Assembly: GCA_050084985.1 (NCBI GenBank)
Contig: JBITNC010000001.1
Location: 214,830,001 to 214,894,000, forward strand
Reading direction: 5' to 3'
Length of the DNA stretch: 64,000 bases
Origin: Nageia nagi
Lineage: Eukaryota; Pinophyta
The first letter of the stretch is position 1. Each line of letters begins with the position of its first letter. A program made the translations under genes and the position numbers. A model generated the notes under the pieces. The model made no database searches, was not told the DNA's origin, and saw only the letters and a program-made list of their open reading frames with translations. Of this stretch, positions 12,159 to 23,646 are shown in pieces.

Positions 12159-13279
12159 ATGCCTCCATGTAGATGCTCCATTGGATGTTCTCGACCTATC
12201 CAGGAAGAGGTAGGGTTTTGAAATAACTTTCTTCTCTATTTTTTGTTTATAATTTGTAATTTAACCATCTAATTTCAAAATTGAAACCATGTATGACATT
12301 TAAAAATTACTTTGGTTATTTTTATCAGATGAATTTTGTAAATCATACTTTTATATATATCTTTTATGAAATTTTTCATAATTCAACCTCGATCATCAAC
12401 CTAGGCCAAATGATGACAGAGTCACCGGTGTTTGGAATGTGAACATCGGTGATTGAGTCTTACTTATTTGAAACATCGATGTTTTAGTATGAAATGCCAT
12501 CATTTTTTTTTTGAGCTAAACCTTTTTAACATTATACAGGTTCATGACATCTTTGAGCCTCAAGGTAGATATCGATTCTACAGGAGGGTAGAGGTCTTCT
12601 AGGTCCAGCTGATCATACCTTTTTTAGGTCCATTAGTTTTGGAGTGGGTCCACACATGGGTCACATTCATTGGGAGTATCCTTTATTGGCTACATTGCTA
12701 GATAGATGGGATGTAGTGACCTGTACTTTTCATCTTCCAACAAGGGAGATGACTGTTACAGTGGAGGATATACATAGATTGTATAGACTCCCCATTCATG
12801 GATAGAGGATTTTGCCTGTGGTAGATAGAATAGGATCTTTACCCACTATTTCTTATTTGTATGGGGCCGCTTGAGTTGACACTATTATTTCAAAGATTAT
12901 TTCAGGTGGTATCTGATATTACCAGTATTAGATGGAGGATCAATAGGGGATGATCCATTTTTTCTACTTGATGGGTTTGGTACAGTGTTATGCTCTCCTC
13001 GATACTAGTAGTGGGAGATTTTTGTGGTCATTATTGCTCATTATTATGGATATGATGTAGCATGGTATAGTGTTTGCTTGGGCACCCACATTATTAGCTC
13101 AGATTTATAGGGAGCTATTCTTTTATTCATAGGGGCATAGGGCCTCTTTATTAGTTACTATCACCTTGCAGGCATGGGCCTACGAGCATATAGCTATGGC
13201 TCATCCTCTGAGATTACCGATGTTGGGGTTTGGTAGTTACTTGGATTATGAGGTAGACATAGGCTGATGGCATGATGAC
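12159..13279 (+). pseudogene. Antisense plant mobile domain (PMD) gene in element C, two exons, broken
   Basis: Opposite in strand to its host element. Exon 1 (12159-12209) reads MPPCRCSIGCSRPIQEE. A GT...AG intron (12210-12539) follows with the same borders as in B (40335-40657). Exon 2 holds the PMD-like stretch LLDRWDVVTCTFHL...EMTVTVEDIHRLYRLPIHG (about 12690-12800), typical of the plant mobile domain of MAIN/MAIL-type proteins and of some transposon ORFs. The frame is lost early in exon 2 (an indel against B near 12575) and by several stops, two of which are shared with B. It ends where element C is truncated. PMD function is poorly known; I infer none here. Confidence 0.75.
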
Positions 13280-14448
13280 ATGACCCCCTTTGGACCAATA
13301 ATGAACCCTTAAAAGCCAAAATATGAAACACACATCCTTGTAAAAATTAAAGATAAAACTCCACAAATTGAATGATGACACTATAGCTCTAAGCCTTCCA
13401 ATCTCTAATTAAACCCTCTAAAATGCAATTTATCTTTAATCTAGGTGTATGGCTTCTTCTAGACACTACATGGTGATTATGCACTTGTGATCTACCTTTT
13501 CTTTGCATGTCTTCCATAAAGGGTTTCCATAACCATGGGCTCAAAAACTATATACTATGAAATCTGCATAATAAGGTGATTACCTCCACCTCCACATGCC
13601 CACAAATCTACCTTAGCTCTATGTCCACTTGCATCCTTCTTAGATCTAAGAATAAAAATGGGTCTACACTACACAAATCTACCCATACAACTAATACCAC
13701 TCAAAATACTAAAACCACCCAACCCATTCAACACATAAAACCACTCACAAATAATAAAAACCACTCACACTAATAATAAAAATATCCATAAGATCCAAAT
13801 CAAAGATTTGATACTAGATGTTAGGATCCTAATAGATCATAACTAGATTATGGTGTACTCCTATAAAAATACAATAATTCTACATCAATGGATCACTTAC
13901 ACCACTTAAAGGGGGCCACCTCCTTAAGAATCACTTCTCACATAAAACTTACACATTCTTCTACCTTCCTTTAATAATAAGGAAGCCCCTATAAATAGCT
14001 TATACAAGATAACTAACCCCATGCATAGTGCATATAAGATTAACACCATAACTATTCTAAATACATGTTATGGGGTCATAATAGTGTATAACATCTCCTA
14101 TAAGTCCTTCCCATGCATGGTGGTAGGAAGTGTGTGGAGGACCCTACCATATGATGTATCATGATATAGGGTCTATGAATAACATACCATTATTTCTTGA
14201 TGTTCATATTGCTATGCAAGTATATTGAGAGGAATATGCATGCCCAATGTATTAGTGGTTCAAAAATACACTATATGTTGATCATATACCACATGTAACC
14301 CTATCCCTCTTGCACTCTCCTTGATGCCTTACATGTTCATGCTCTCTTCATCTCATTGGTGTATCCCATATTTCTTACCCTGATTACCTCTATGATTTGG
14401 CTAAGGCATGAAGTACATCCAATGCAATGGTTACATTCATAACATCTC
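13280..14448. other. Unassigned AT-rich DNA
   Basis: No recognisable gene or element core. A Thr/His/Asn-rich open stretch at 13576-13773 is low complexity and not convincing. TATA-like cctataaatag occurs near 13990. The sharp left border is where element C stops; it could be a recombination junction or part of another old element. Confidence 0.4.
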
Positions 14449-15289
14449 CATAGACACCTAATTTAGGCACATTTGTGTCTAAATTAAATAAATTATGATA
14501 TTTATATTTAAATTCCTAATTATAACTCATATTCTACCTCATGTAGCCAACTCATAAGATCAAATTAGTATCAAGTCATTCTAATTGTACCACTTGGCTC
14601 CTCAAGTCATGATAAATGACCCACATGGCTTTCAAGTCATGATAATGGTCCCACTTGGATCTCAAGTCATGCTATGGACCTCACATGTCACTAAAGTCTT
14701 TCCATATACAACCTAAAGTTAAGGTCACTACCTCCCCATATGGTAAAATTGAATATTAAATATCACTTACTCTCATGTTGAAAAATGAAATTAAATATAA
14801 TAAAATATTCAAGATAAGATTTCAATCTAAGTCTATAAATAAGAGGCTTCTCCTTTGAGAATGGGGGAATACATGAGAGAGTATTATAAGGTTATATCTA
14901 TTAAATGTACATTATTCTCTAGGAAAATAATTATCCATCACAAAAACATTTAATTAGATTGACTATAATATTATATTAGAGGAGTTAGGCTTCATTAAAG
15001 CACTAGCATCCATGGAAGAGCTCTCTTCAAGGTTTTGTTATTCATATTGTTCCATGATTTCATGATTATGTTATATGTTAATTTATAGACTAACCTACTA
15101 ATGTGTATAAGTGTGTTGGTTAATTTAATCTATAGGTGATAAAAATTGTAATATTGTATCTAAAAAGACATTGTAACATTCAAATACATAATACCAAAGA
15201 GAAATAATTTTGATGTTATAAAGAAGTACTTGCATTAATTTATTTTTTTAATCAATGATGCATGCTTGGCACTTGTATTTTGTTATTCA
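14449..15289 (+). repeat. Degenerate LTR 'K', related to the A/B family
   Basis: Starts with catagacacctaa (A begins tgtagacacctaa) and ends just before a segment that resembles the A/B primer site. About 841 bp, against 844-850 for A/B/C. A TATA box (ctataaataagag) lies near 14834. Little else aligns by eye, so this is a distant relative. Only the LTR and a short stretch behind it are left; no gag or pol follows. Confidence 0.5.
14572..14700 (+). repeat. Short tandem repeat, about 30-bp unit, inside K
   Basis: The word caagtcat recurs at 14572, 14603, 14633 and 14663, with a degenerate fifth copy at 14693, each followed by a ccacttgg-like segment. The position in the upstream (U3) half of the LTR suggests a promoter-region repeat. 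Confidence 0.7.
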
Positions 15290-15294
15290 TAGAA

Positions 15295-15314
15295 TGATGC
15301 TAAAGGGAGGGCCC
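15295..15314 (+). other. Primer-site-like segment after LTR K
   Basis: tgatgctaaagggagggccc resembles the A/B site tggcgctagaaggagggc. This similarity is the main reason to call K a 5' LTR of the same superfamily. Confidence 0.45.
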
Positions 15315-15690
15315 TCTCCCAAGACAAGTAAGGCATTCATGGTGATATATGAACAATGATGTTTCATGGATCAAGTGTTGGATGCTATCTTAGATTAAAG
15401 AAGAGGAGCATTTAGAATGAGGTAGGTCCCTCTTCATCTTAATGTTATGTATAATAAGGGAATGTGTTAATATTTATTAAAAAAGGAGAATTATAGTTTG
15501 AAAATTTGTAAAAAAAAATCTTTTTTTAAACTTTTATGATATTTCTCATTCCTTCACCTTATTTTATTAATCAATTATTATTCTATTTATGTGTCTTTGA
15601 GTTATTTAATATATATATATACATACATATAAAATACTATCATGTCAAAATATCTAAGCTTATATTAAATTTGGTTAGTAAATATTTTAG

Positions 15691-15766
<76 letters not shown>

Positions 15767-16149
15767 CATTTTTATGATTTTTTGTAATTATTATTTGCCT
15801 GGTACAAGAAAACCATATATTCTATTATCAACTTTAATCCAACTACATACAGATTCCTTCCTAATTCCTCTATTTTTTTATCAATGTCCTTACTCTTTGA
15901 AAATAATTCTAGTTATCTACTTTAACTTAAACATTTGATAGAATACAAGATGAAGCAGACTTAGGCTCTAAAAAAAGAGAAGGATTATTGTAATAAGTTC
16001 CCACATCTCTACATTCTTACATAACCTTCAAAACTAAGAAGACACATTCACACACCCCATTCAGCCTTATGTGCATATTATCAATGTAGCTCAAAGCTTA
16101 CTTAGAATAGTTTGTACATATAATGATTTATTCCAAGAAAAATGAAATA
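15315..16149. other. AT-rich DNA with (AT)n tract
   Basis: No gene seen. It contains an uninterrupted AT dinucleotide run of about 33 repeats at 15695-15760 and scattered A or T runs. The possible K leader cannot be followed past about 15450. Confidence 0.5.
15695..15760 (+). repeat. (AT)n microsatellite
   Basis: About 33 perfect AT dinucleotides. The Ile/Tyr open frame across it is an artefact of the repeat. A smaller, impure AT/ACAT run lies about 70 bp to the left (15611-15630). Confidence 0.95.
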
Positions 16150-17380
16150 AAATAATTCATGCTACTAAAATATTTATAGCTCCCATCCATGTAATGCATG
16201 TTTTATAGGCATTTGACATGAATTTCAAAGCTTCCTCAAGATAGCCTACATAACCTAGAAAATCAACAATGCACATATAATGAATCATATCAAGAATAAT
16301 ATCATAAGAATTACTCATGTTATCATAGTATTTATATACCTCATTCACTCAACCTACATAGAACATATTCAAATACTATGTTGTTAAGGGCATCCTTGCT
16401 ATAGCCATAAGTTGCATATCCTATAATAATTACAACCAACAAAACTATGTTTGCATCATGTATATTATCAAAAAAATATAAAAACCTTCTTTCTATGCCC
16501 AAACATAGTGTACATGTCTAATAGGGCACTCATCACCATAACAAAACCACTCTCAGCTACTTCTTGATGGTTTTCCACACTATCTCCTAGAGCTTCCATG
16601 ATAACACATGTTGGAAGAAAGTTGATAAAAAGTTGTAGAGTTTTACTTTATGCTTGATATTTGCATTTAGTTAAAGGTATCATGGATATTTTTAGGGAAT
16701 GCATTTTGTGCATGTCCTAGGAATATTGTAATCCATGAAATTATGTTTGCATCATGTACCTAATAAAATAATTTCTAGGTCTCATGTATCCTTTCAAGTT
16801 TTGCATATATCACTAATAGGGTACTTAAAACCATAACATTCAATAAAAAAATATTTTTAATACTATTTTATGTATATTTATGCCTTATTCTAGAGCTCCC
16901 TAGGTGGCACACATTGGAAGAATGCTAACAAAGGTTACATAGTTTGGCTTCACACCCAATAATTGCATCTATTTAAAAGTCTTGAGAGCCTTTTCAAATA
17001 ACCCATTTGGTGTGTATTTAGTGATCATTGCACTCTATGATACTACAATTTGATGGGGCATTTGGTTAAACAAATCATGATCCCTTTCAATATAGCCATT
17101 TTGGACCTATTCTATGATCATTATTATCCATGAAACTATGTCTACTCTAGGCACTTTATTAAATAATTCACACAACCCTTTCAATGTATATATTTTATAC
17201 ATACCCTATAATCATTGCAATCAATGTGGTGGTGTAACTCTATTGCATTTTATCAAAAAAATCATAGTCTCTTTTCAACAAATGCATATCATAGCCAAAC
17301 TAGGTAGCCATTTGCTAAATTTCATTTGTTTTAATCAAATAAGAATTAGAGTTGATGATACATGAGTAGGTGAAGTTTGA
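16150..17380 (-). pseudogene. PPR (pentatricopeptide repeat) protein pseudogene
   Basis: Minus-strand translation gives degenerate PLS-type PPR repeats: GLCELFNKVPRVDIVSW, then NGYIERDHDLFNQMPHQIVV and NGLFEKALKTF (about 17165-16975), then LLGVKPNYVTFVSILP (about 16955-16905). The last piece, YMCIVDFLGYVGYLEEALKF (about 16290-16220), resembles the C-terminal repeats just before the E/DYW region. Stops and frame changes are frequent and no DYW domain is seen. Such proteins normally bind organellar RNA in plastids or mitochondria; this one cannot be made. It is the only host-gene trace in the window and may be a retrocopy, since no intron is evident. Confidence 0.7.
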
Positions 17381-18161
17381 TGGATTTCACTATCAAAAAG
17401 TTGTTATCCCAATTACCTACCAATTGGAGTTAATGATTTGGACTTATGGTCCCACTAATATGCTAGTTGGGCTCACTAGTTAGCTAGCTAAACACATTGC
17501 TATATCACAAAAAATAGACCTCCTCATTGCTAAATTATTTTTCCCTAATAATATTGGTAACTTTAACTAATTTTTTTATTTAGCAACTTCATTATGTTCC
17601 TCATCTTCCCCTGATCAAAATGAGTGGTCACAAAATATTAGTTGCTTATGATTTGATCCCAAAAAATAATTTTAGATTCAACTCATCTAGCCAGGAGTAA
17701 AGTTTAAAATTTGAATTAAAATTACAAATAAAGGATCGCTACACTATTTCTATCATAACTTTTGCATACAAAGTCCTTTTTCTAAACCATCAAATATGTG
17801 AGATCATTGACTCTAAGATCTTCATAATGTGACCTATTTTGATTTTTTCTAGCTATCATAAATGCCTATTTTACATGTGTAATTAAAATATTTTACATAT
17901 TTATAATTAAATTATCTATTTGGAGTTCTATGAATCCATTTTTTGATCTCTCTAAAGTTTTAAACTCATGAAATTTTATTTTTTATTTTAAAATACAAAA
18001 ACATAAACAATTAAAAATCATCAAAAAAATTAAAAAATTCAAAAAAAAGAGAAAAAGATTTAAGCTTCTTTTTTTAGTTATTTTTATCTTGCATTTTTTT
18101 TCATTTGCAAAAATAAAAATATAATAATAAAATTTTATGTTTCAATTCATGTAAGTGAGTC
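17381..18161. other. AT-rich intergenic DNA
   Basis: No gene or repeat recognised. The last 200 bases are A-rich and then T-rich. Confidence 0.5.
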
Positions 18162-18498
18162 TTGGACTATGAATACTTTCATCATAAGTCATGTGCTCAT
18201 CATCAAAATCAAAAATATTATGATAGGATTGCTTACACACCTAGTGATGTTTCAAATCAATTAGTCCCTCATGATAATTATTCTTCTCATCATTCTCATG
18301 CTTCATCTTATGTTGATTTTGTAAAGGTCCCTTACACTCTTCCTAGTAGTAAAATTGGTTATTATTATAAGTAAGTAAATTCTCTCCATCTATATGCTTC
18401 ATTCACCACTCATCGTCCCATCCCTTATAATCATTCACATGATACATATGGTGAGTCTTCCCATTATTTTCACCATACTCATAATTATTCATCTCATA
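18162..18498 (+). pseudogene. His/Tyr/Ser-rich reading frame, interrupted by F2
   Basis: An ATG at 18162 opens a frame with many HH, YY and SS pairs. A stop lies at 18372-18374 and the same frame stays open beyond it (HSHDTYGESSHYFHH) to the F2 insertion at 18499. The even composition over about 110 codons with one stop hints at an old coding exon. I do not recognise a family, and low-complexity AT-rich DNA could give the same picture. The stop is embedded in aagtaagt, which also resembles a splice donor. Confidence 0.25.
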
Positions 18499-18626
18499 TG
18501 TTATCACATAAAATTTATTTATGCATTTTAATAAATACATTTGATTTCACTAACACACATCTAGAATATTTAATGTGATGATATCAATGCTTATCTTGAA
18601 TATGGTTATAATGTCAATGTTTATTT

Positions 18627-18911
18627 TTATAGATCCATAATGTTCTTGATTATTCATCAAAATGAGTTACATATTTATAGGCTTAAGAAAGCCATTACAA
18701 GATAAAATAATAAGTTGAGAATAATATTCTCATGACCAAAATAAACAACTCACACTATACGTATCACCTTTAGATCACTACATGACAAATTACTTGTTAT
18801 AACAATAAACTAAAAATACTTAGACCTAGATACTTAGGAAAATACTTTAGGCCTAATTAATTAATTCTAATAACTTAGGACTTAGGAATAATGTTAGAAA
18901 TACTTCCAACA
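18627..18911 (-). repeat. G 3' LTR
   Basis: On the minus strand it begins TGTTGGAAGTATTT and contains a TATA box (cctataaata, plus coordinates about 18670-18682). The RNase H reading frame runs 37 bases into it before its stop at 18875. The terminal CA end has mutated (plus-strand ttatag in place of tgatag). Confidence 0.93.
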
Positions 18912-20942
18912 TACTCCCCCTTGATGCTAAGTGGACTTACAAGGAAGTTCCTTAGCTTCAAAAATTGAGCTTTGACAATAGATTTGGTAAAAATATCAGC
19001 CACATTATCTAAAGTATTAATATGTCTAAGCTCCACTATCTTCTTCTCCACCATGTCTCTTATGAAGTGATACTTCATATCAAAATGCTTTGACCTGCTA
19101 TGATGGATTGGATTTTGTGCCAATTGGATGGCACTCTTGTTGTGACAATATAGAATAGTAGCACCACTTTGAATCTCACAAACCTCCTCTAGAATCTTCC
19201 TTAACCACAATGCTTGAGCACTAGCACTTGTGATTGCAATACACTCTGCTTTGGTAGATGAAAGAGCCACCATACTTTGTTTCTTTGAACTCCATGTTAT
19301 CATACCTAAACTAAGACTAAAACATTGGCTGGATGTACTCTTCCTATCATCAATGTTGCTCCCCCAATCTAAATCACTATAGCCAACAAGTTTGACACTC
19401 CCATGTTTGATGTAGTGGATGCCAAAATCAATTGTTCCTTGAACATATCTCAAAATTCTTTTTGCTGCTTTCATGTGTGACTCAAATGGATCACCCATAT
19501 ACCTGGATACAAGTGATGTAGCGAATGCAATATCTGGCCTAGTGTTTGTGAGAAACATAAGACTCCCTACAATGGATCTATAAGTGGTTGCATTGACTCT
19601 CACTCCCCCATCATCCTTACAAAGAAGCTCACCATGAGTAATTGGAGTGGGTAGTGGTTTACAACTTTCCATACCAAATTTCAACAACATATATTTAGCA
19701 TACTTGCTTTGACATACAAAGATTTCATCATTACATTGATATACTTCCAATCCTAATAAGTAGTGCATAAGACCCAAGTCTTTCATTTCAAATTCATTCA
19801 TCATTCAATTTAGAAGAACTACCCATATAAATCAAATCATCAACATATAAAAAAATAAGTATAAGATCAATACCTTGCTTCATGATGTAGAGGGTAGGTT
19901 CATTCTTGCTCCTTTGGAAACCATATTGTTGAAAGTAGCCATCTATCCTTGAATACCATGCCCTTGGTGCTTGCTTTAGGCCATACAAAGCCTTCTTCAA
20001 TTTGTAGACTAGATTCTCTTTTCCTTTTATGATGAAACCTTGAGGTTGTTCTACATAAACCTCTTCTTGCAAGTAGCCATTCAAAAATGCACTTTTCACA
20101 TCCATGTGCATTAATTTCCACCCTTTGTGGGCAGCCAAAGAAAGGACCAACCTGATTGTCTCTTGTATTGCTATTGGTGCAAAAGTCTCTTCATAATCAA
20201 TGCTATATTTTTGCTTGAACCCCTTTGCAACAAGCCTTGCTTTGTGCTTTTCAATAGTTCCATCACTATTGTATTTGGTCTTGTAGACCCATTTGCAACC
20301 TATACATTTCTTATCTTTTGGAAGCTCCACAAGCTCCCAAGTTTCATTCTTTTCAATAGAATGCATTTCTTCCTCCATTGCCTTCATCCACAAATCATTA
20401 GTACAAGCATTTTCAAAACAAGAGGGCTCAACATCAATACTAGTCATAAGTGCATAATTGACAATATCACCACTATGATCTTCATTTTCATCATCTCCAT
20501 ACATATTCAAATTTTCAAGTCTAGATACAACATTTTCCATCTCTTTTGCTTGACTTCTTGTGAGTCTCTTAGTGAAATTTGTATCTAAAATATTAGAAGT
20601 AGGATGATTTGCCAAAATTCTCTTCCACTTTTTAATATTTTCTTTTGCTTGACTCAATGGATTTGGTGGGCTTGAGGTACTTGGTGTGCAAGGTGAAGAA
20701 GGACTCTCTTGGCGTTGGCCATTTGTGGGCTCAACATTTGCATTATTGGTCTTATTAGAAGAATCTTCATTGGCTAGTCCAACCTCTTCTTTGAATTTTG
20801 GATGACCACCATTCTTTCCCCCTTCATCAAAAATCACATCTCTTGATATTACAATTTTCTTTGTTTTTGGATTGTAAAGTCTATATGCCTTAGAATTTTC
20901 ACAATAACCCACAAAAAACACATGCTTGGCTTTTTGGATCAA
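18875..20942 (-). pseudogene. G reverse transcriptase and RNase H
   Basis: Frame 20942-19794 starts in the integrase C-terminal/linker region (HVFFVGYCENSKAYRLYN), has a Ser/Pro/Asn-rich linker, and then RT: WVYKTKYNSDG, KHKARLVAKGFKQ, the DVKSAFLNG box, KALYGLKQAPRAWY and the catalytic YVDDL near 19840. A small frameshift at about 19800 leads into frame 19804-18875 with the thumb (MKDLGLMHYLLGLEVYQ) and RNase H (SDLDWGSNIDDRKSTS, STKAECIAITSASAQALW). The RNase H Asp/Glu/Asp pattern looks intact. Enzymatically it would copy element RNA in the particle; the two frameshifts prevent a continuous product. Confidence 0.93.
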
Positions 20943-22194
20943 GTTTTTTTCTTTTTACATCAGGAATGTGTGCATATGCTAAACAACCAAAAACTCTAAA
21001 ATGTGCAACATTTGGCTTTCTTTCATACCATGCTTCATAGGGGGTGATTCCTTCCAATGATTTAGTTGGGATCCTATTAAGAATGTAAACACTTGTTCTA
21101 CATGCATTAGCCCAAAACATATATTCCAAATCTTGAGAATGCAACATGCTTCTTGCCATATTCACTATTGTCCTATTTTTCCTTTCACACACACCATTTT
21201 GTTGAGGAGTAAAACTTGTAGTAAGTTGCCTTTTAATTCCACAATCTTTGCAAAATTTTATGAATTCATTTGATATATACTCCCCTCCTCTATCAGTTCT
21301 TAGACATTTTATATAATATCCACTTTGTTTTTCCACATTATTCTTGAATTCCATGAAGTAATTAAGAGCTTGATCTTTAGTTTTTAAGAAAAATATCCAA
21401 CACATTCTTGAAAAATCATCAATGAAAGTGAGGAAATAGGAATTCATACCCATACTTTTTGTTTGCATTGGACCACATATATATGAATGTACCAATTGAA
21501 GAGGATAAGAGGCTCTCCATGCTTGGCCTCTTATAAAGCTTGATCTATGGTGTTTTCCCAAAGCACAACCTCCACACACATCTTTGATTTCATCCACCTT
21601 TGGCAGCCCATGTACCATTTGATGAGATGTCAAAAGCCTTAAGCTTTAGTGATTGAGATGCCCATATCTCAAATGCCACAACCAACTTTTGTTTTCAATA
21701 GACACATTAACAAGTGCAACCCCTTGGCTTCCAAATTTTAGAGGAAATAATTTGTTATCACTCATTGGAATAATGGTAACAACCTTATTACCCCTATTCT
21801 TATCATAAATTACACATTTTCCATCATCAAAAACAAGCTTGTAATTATTTTCCATGATTTGTCCAATACTTAACAAGTTATGTTGAAGTTTGGGAATAAA
21901 TTAAACATGATTTACCTTTTTCATTTCTTCCTTGGTTGGAACCTCCATGGTACCCATGCCTTCAACTTGTAATGTGCTATTATCACCAATTCTTATCTTT
22001 GTCTTGAAGGAGTCATCAATGTGAGCAAATAGCTCTCCTTTGCCCGTCATATGCTTGGATGCTCTTGAATCAAGTAGCCATGTCTCACTCATGTTTGGAT
22101 CAGCCTTCCCATATGTCAAAAATAGATTTCCATCCTCTTCTCCATAGTTTGCACTTCTCCCTTCTTGAGAAGCCTTCAATCTACATTCCCTCAC
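20899..22194 (-). pseudogene. G protease and integrase, catalytic residues damaged
   Basis: Same frame as gag, with stops at 21898-21900 and 21643-21645. The protease motif reads WLLDSRASKHMT where DSGAS is expected (Gly to Arg). Integrase has the H..H..C..C segment (about 21690-21550: LRYGHLNH ... CGGCALGKHH) and core motifs LRTDRGGEY and PQQNGVCERKN, but the first acidic residue is lost: VHSYICGPM in place of VHSDICGPM (GAT to TAT). A T-run of six in place of five (plus-strand A run 20913-20918) shifts the frame at the end of integrase. Confidence 0.92.
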
Positions 22195-23049
22195 ATAGTG
22201 CCCAAATTTATTGCAATAGTAGCATTGCTTATTGGATTTGTCACTTGCTTTGGATTGTTATTGCTGATGTGGTTGGCCTCCTTGCCCTCTTCCTTGACCT
22301 CTACCTTGGCCTCTACCTTTCCTTCCTCTTCCTCTTTCTCTACCTTGGCCTCTACCTTGACTACTCACATTGGCTTTCCCTTGTTTGAGTGCAAAAGCCT
22401 TGTCATCACCACCTCCAAAGCTTGAAGATGATGAATCTTGTAGTCTTTCTTCATGGGACATAAGTTAACCAACAAGCTGATCATAAGAGAGAGTAGCAAG
22501 ATCTTTGCTCTCTTCAATGATGATTGCAACAAGATTCCACTTTGGAAGAAGAGATCTCAAAAGTTTCTTTACAACCACTTCATTTTCAATTTCTTCACCA
22601 AGTGTCTTCATTTTGTTGACACAAGTTTGAACTCTAACACAATAATTAGTAACCTTGTCTTCATCATTCATCTTGAGATTTTCAAAATCCCTATTGAGAG
22701 TTTGAATTCTCACTTGCTTAACTTGATTCCTTCCTTGGTATCCATCCTTCAAAGCCTTCCATGCATCTTTGGCTGTTGTACATGAAGCTATCCTTGTGAA
22801 TATGCTCTTATCCATTACCATTTGGAGATGATATAGAGCACAATAGTTCTTCGTTTGAGCTTCTCTCCTTGTAATCCTCTCAGCCCCTTGCAAAGTAGAC
22901 CAATTAGTTGGCTCATCATAGCCATCTTCTACAATCTCCCAAAAACCTTTGCCAATGAGTAATGTCTTCATTTTGATAGACCAATACTCATATTCTTCAC
23001 CATTGGACTTAGGAATTGGCCATGAGGGATTGTTGCTATTTGAAGCCAT
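22195..23049 (-). pseudogene. G gag with one zinc knuckle, two in-frame stops
   Basis: ATG at 23047-23049 (MASNSNNPSWPIPKSNGEEY), typical of copia gags of this type with YWSIKMKTLL and the VLRSL-like KKLLRSLLPKW motif. Stops at 22462-22464 and 22255-22257 lie where Ser/Tyr-like and Gln codons are expected. A Gly/Arg/Gln-rich stretch (22380-22270) precedes the CCHC knuckle CYYCNKFGHYVREC (about 22225-22185), which is intact. The frame continues into protease without a shift. Confidence 0.93.
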
Positions 23050-23344
23050 TCTACAATGCTTAAATGTAAAAAATACACACTCTCTAGTTTTACACAGTGC
23101 TACAGAATAATAATAGTAGATAAAAAAATAGTCACTTCTTTCTTTACACTAACAGCTTTTCTCACTGTTTCCTCCACACACACAAGTCCTCTTAGTCTCC
23201 CAATCTGCAACATAGGATTCTTTACACCTTCACAGGTCTGGTGTTCCTCTTTGGTGAGGATGGGATCCTATCTTGGCTCATAGGTTGACTATTTACTAAG
23301 TGTAGCCTTCATTCGGATCATAGTGATTACTGTAGTGCACGTCT

Positions 23345-23359
23345 CCTCCTCCGATACCA
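23345..23359 (-). other. Primer-binding site of G
   Basis: Minus strand TGGTATCGGAGGAGG follows the LTR end ...ggatctatca after two bases. It is the initiator-Met type with one mismatch (C-G-G for C-A-G). The purine tract lies at the other end (minus strand caagggggagta, plus 18912-18923). Confidence 0.85.
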
Positions 23360-23361
23360 AT

Positions 23362-23646
23362 TGATAGATCCATAATGTTCTTGATTATTCATCAAAATGA
23401 GTTACATATTTATAGGCTTAATAAATCCATTACAAGACAAAATAATAAGTTGAGAATAATATTCTCATGACCAAAATAAACAACTCACACTATACGTATC
23501 ACCCTTAGATCACTACATGACAAATTACTTGTTATAACAATAAACTAAAAATACTTAGACCTAGATACTTAGGAAAATACTTTAGGTCTAATTAATTAAT
23601 CCTAATAACTTAGGACTTAGGAATAATGTTATAAATACTTCCAACA
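23362..23646 (-). repeat. G 5' LTR
   Basis: Plus-strand ends tgatagatcc and cttccaaca; 285 bp, about 97% identical to the 18627-18911 copy by eye. The five bases after it repeat the five before the other LTR (tattt). Confidence 0.95.

Larger units (their letters stand above)
10598..13279 (-). mobile_element. Tat-like Ty3/gypsy element 'C', 3' end only
   Basis: Same family as A and B: an 850-bp LTR in minus orientation, the family purine tract, and then the 3' internal region carrying the PMD gene on the opposite (plus) strand. The match to B stops abruptly at about 13279, after ggcatgatgaca, so the rest of the element (pol, gag, 5' LTR) is missing. It was inserted into the F3 LTR. Confidence 0.85.
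18627..23646 (-). mobile_element. Ty1/copia element 'G', structurally complete (5020 bp)
   Basis: Two 285-bp LTRs (18627-18911, 23362-23646) differ at about 8 positions (2.8%). Target duplication tattt at 18622-18626 and 23647-23651. The F2 right LTR near 30395 retains the empty site with a single tattt. Internal order on the minus strand is primer site, gag, protease, integrase, RT, RNase H. Four stops and two frameshifts disable it, and two catalytic residues are lost. Confidence 0.96.

Noticed and set aside
13576-13773. Thr/His/Asn-rich ORF as a gene
   Set aside because: Short, low complexity, no conserved motif and no partner copy in the window.
15536-15787. 83-codon Ile/Tyr open frame
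   Set aside because: It is the translation of the (AT)n microsatellite and its flanks.
22059-22425. Plus-strand Leu/Ser-rich ORFs opposite G gag
   Set aside because: Shadows of the Gly/Arg-rich gag region on the minus strand.
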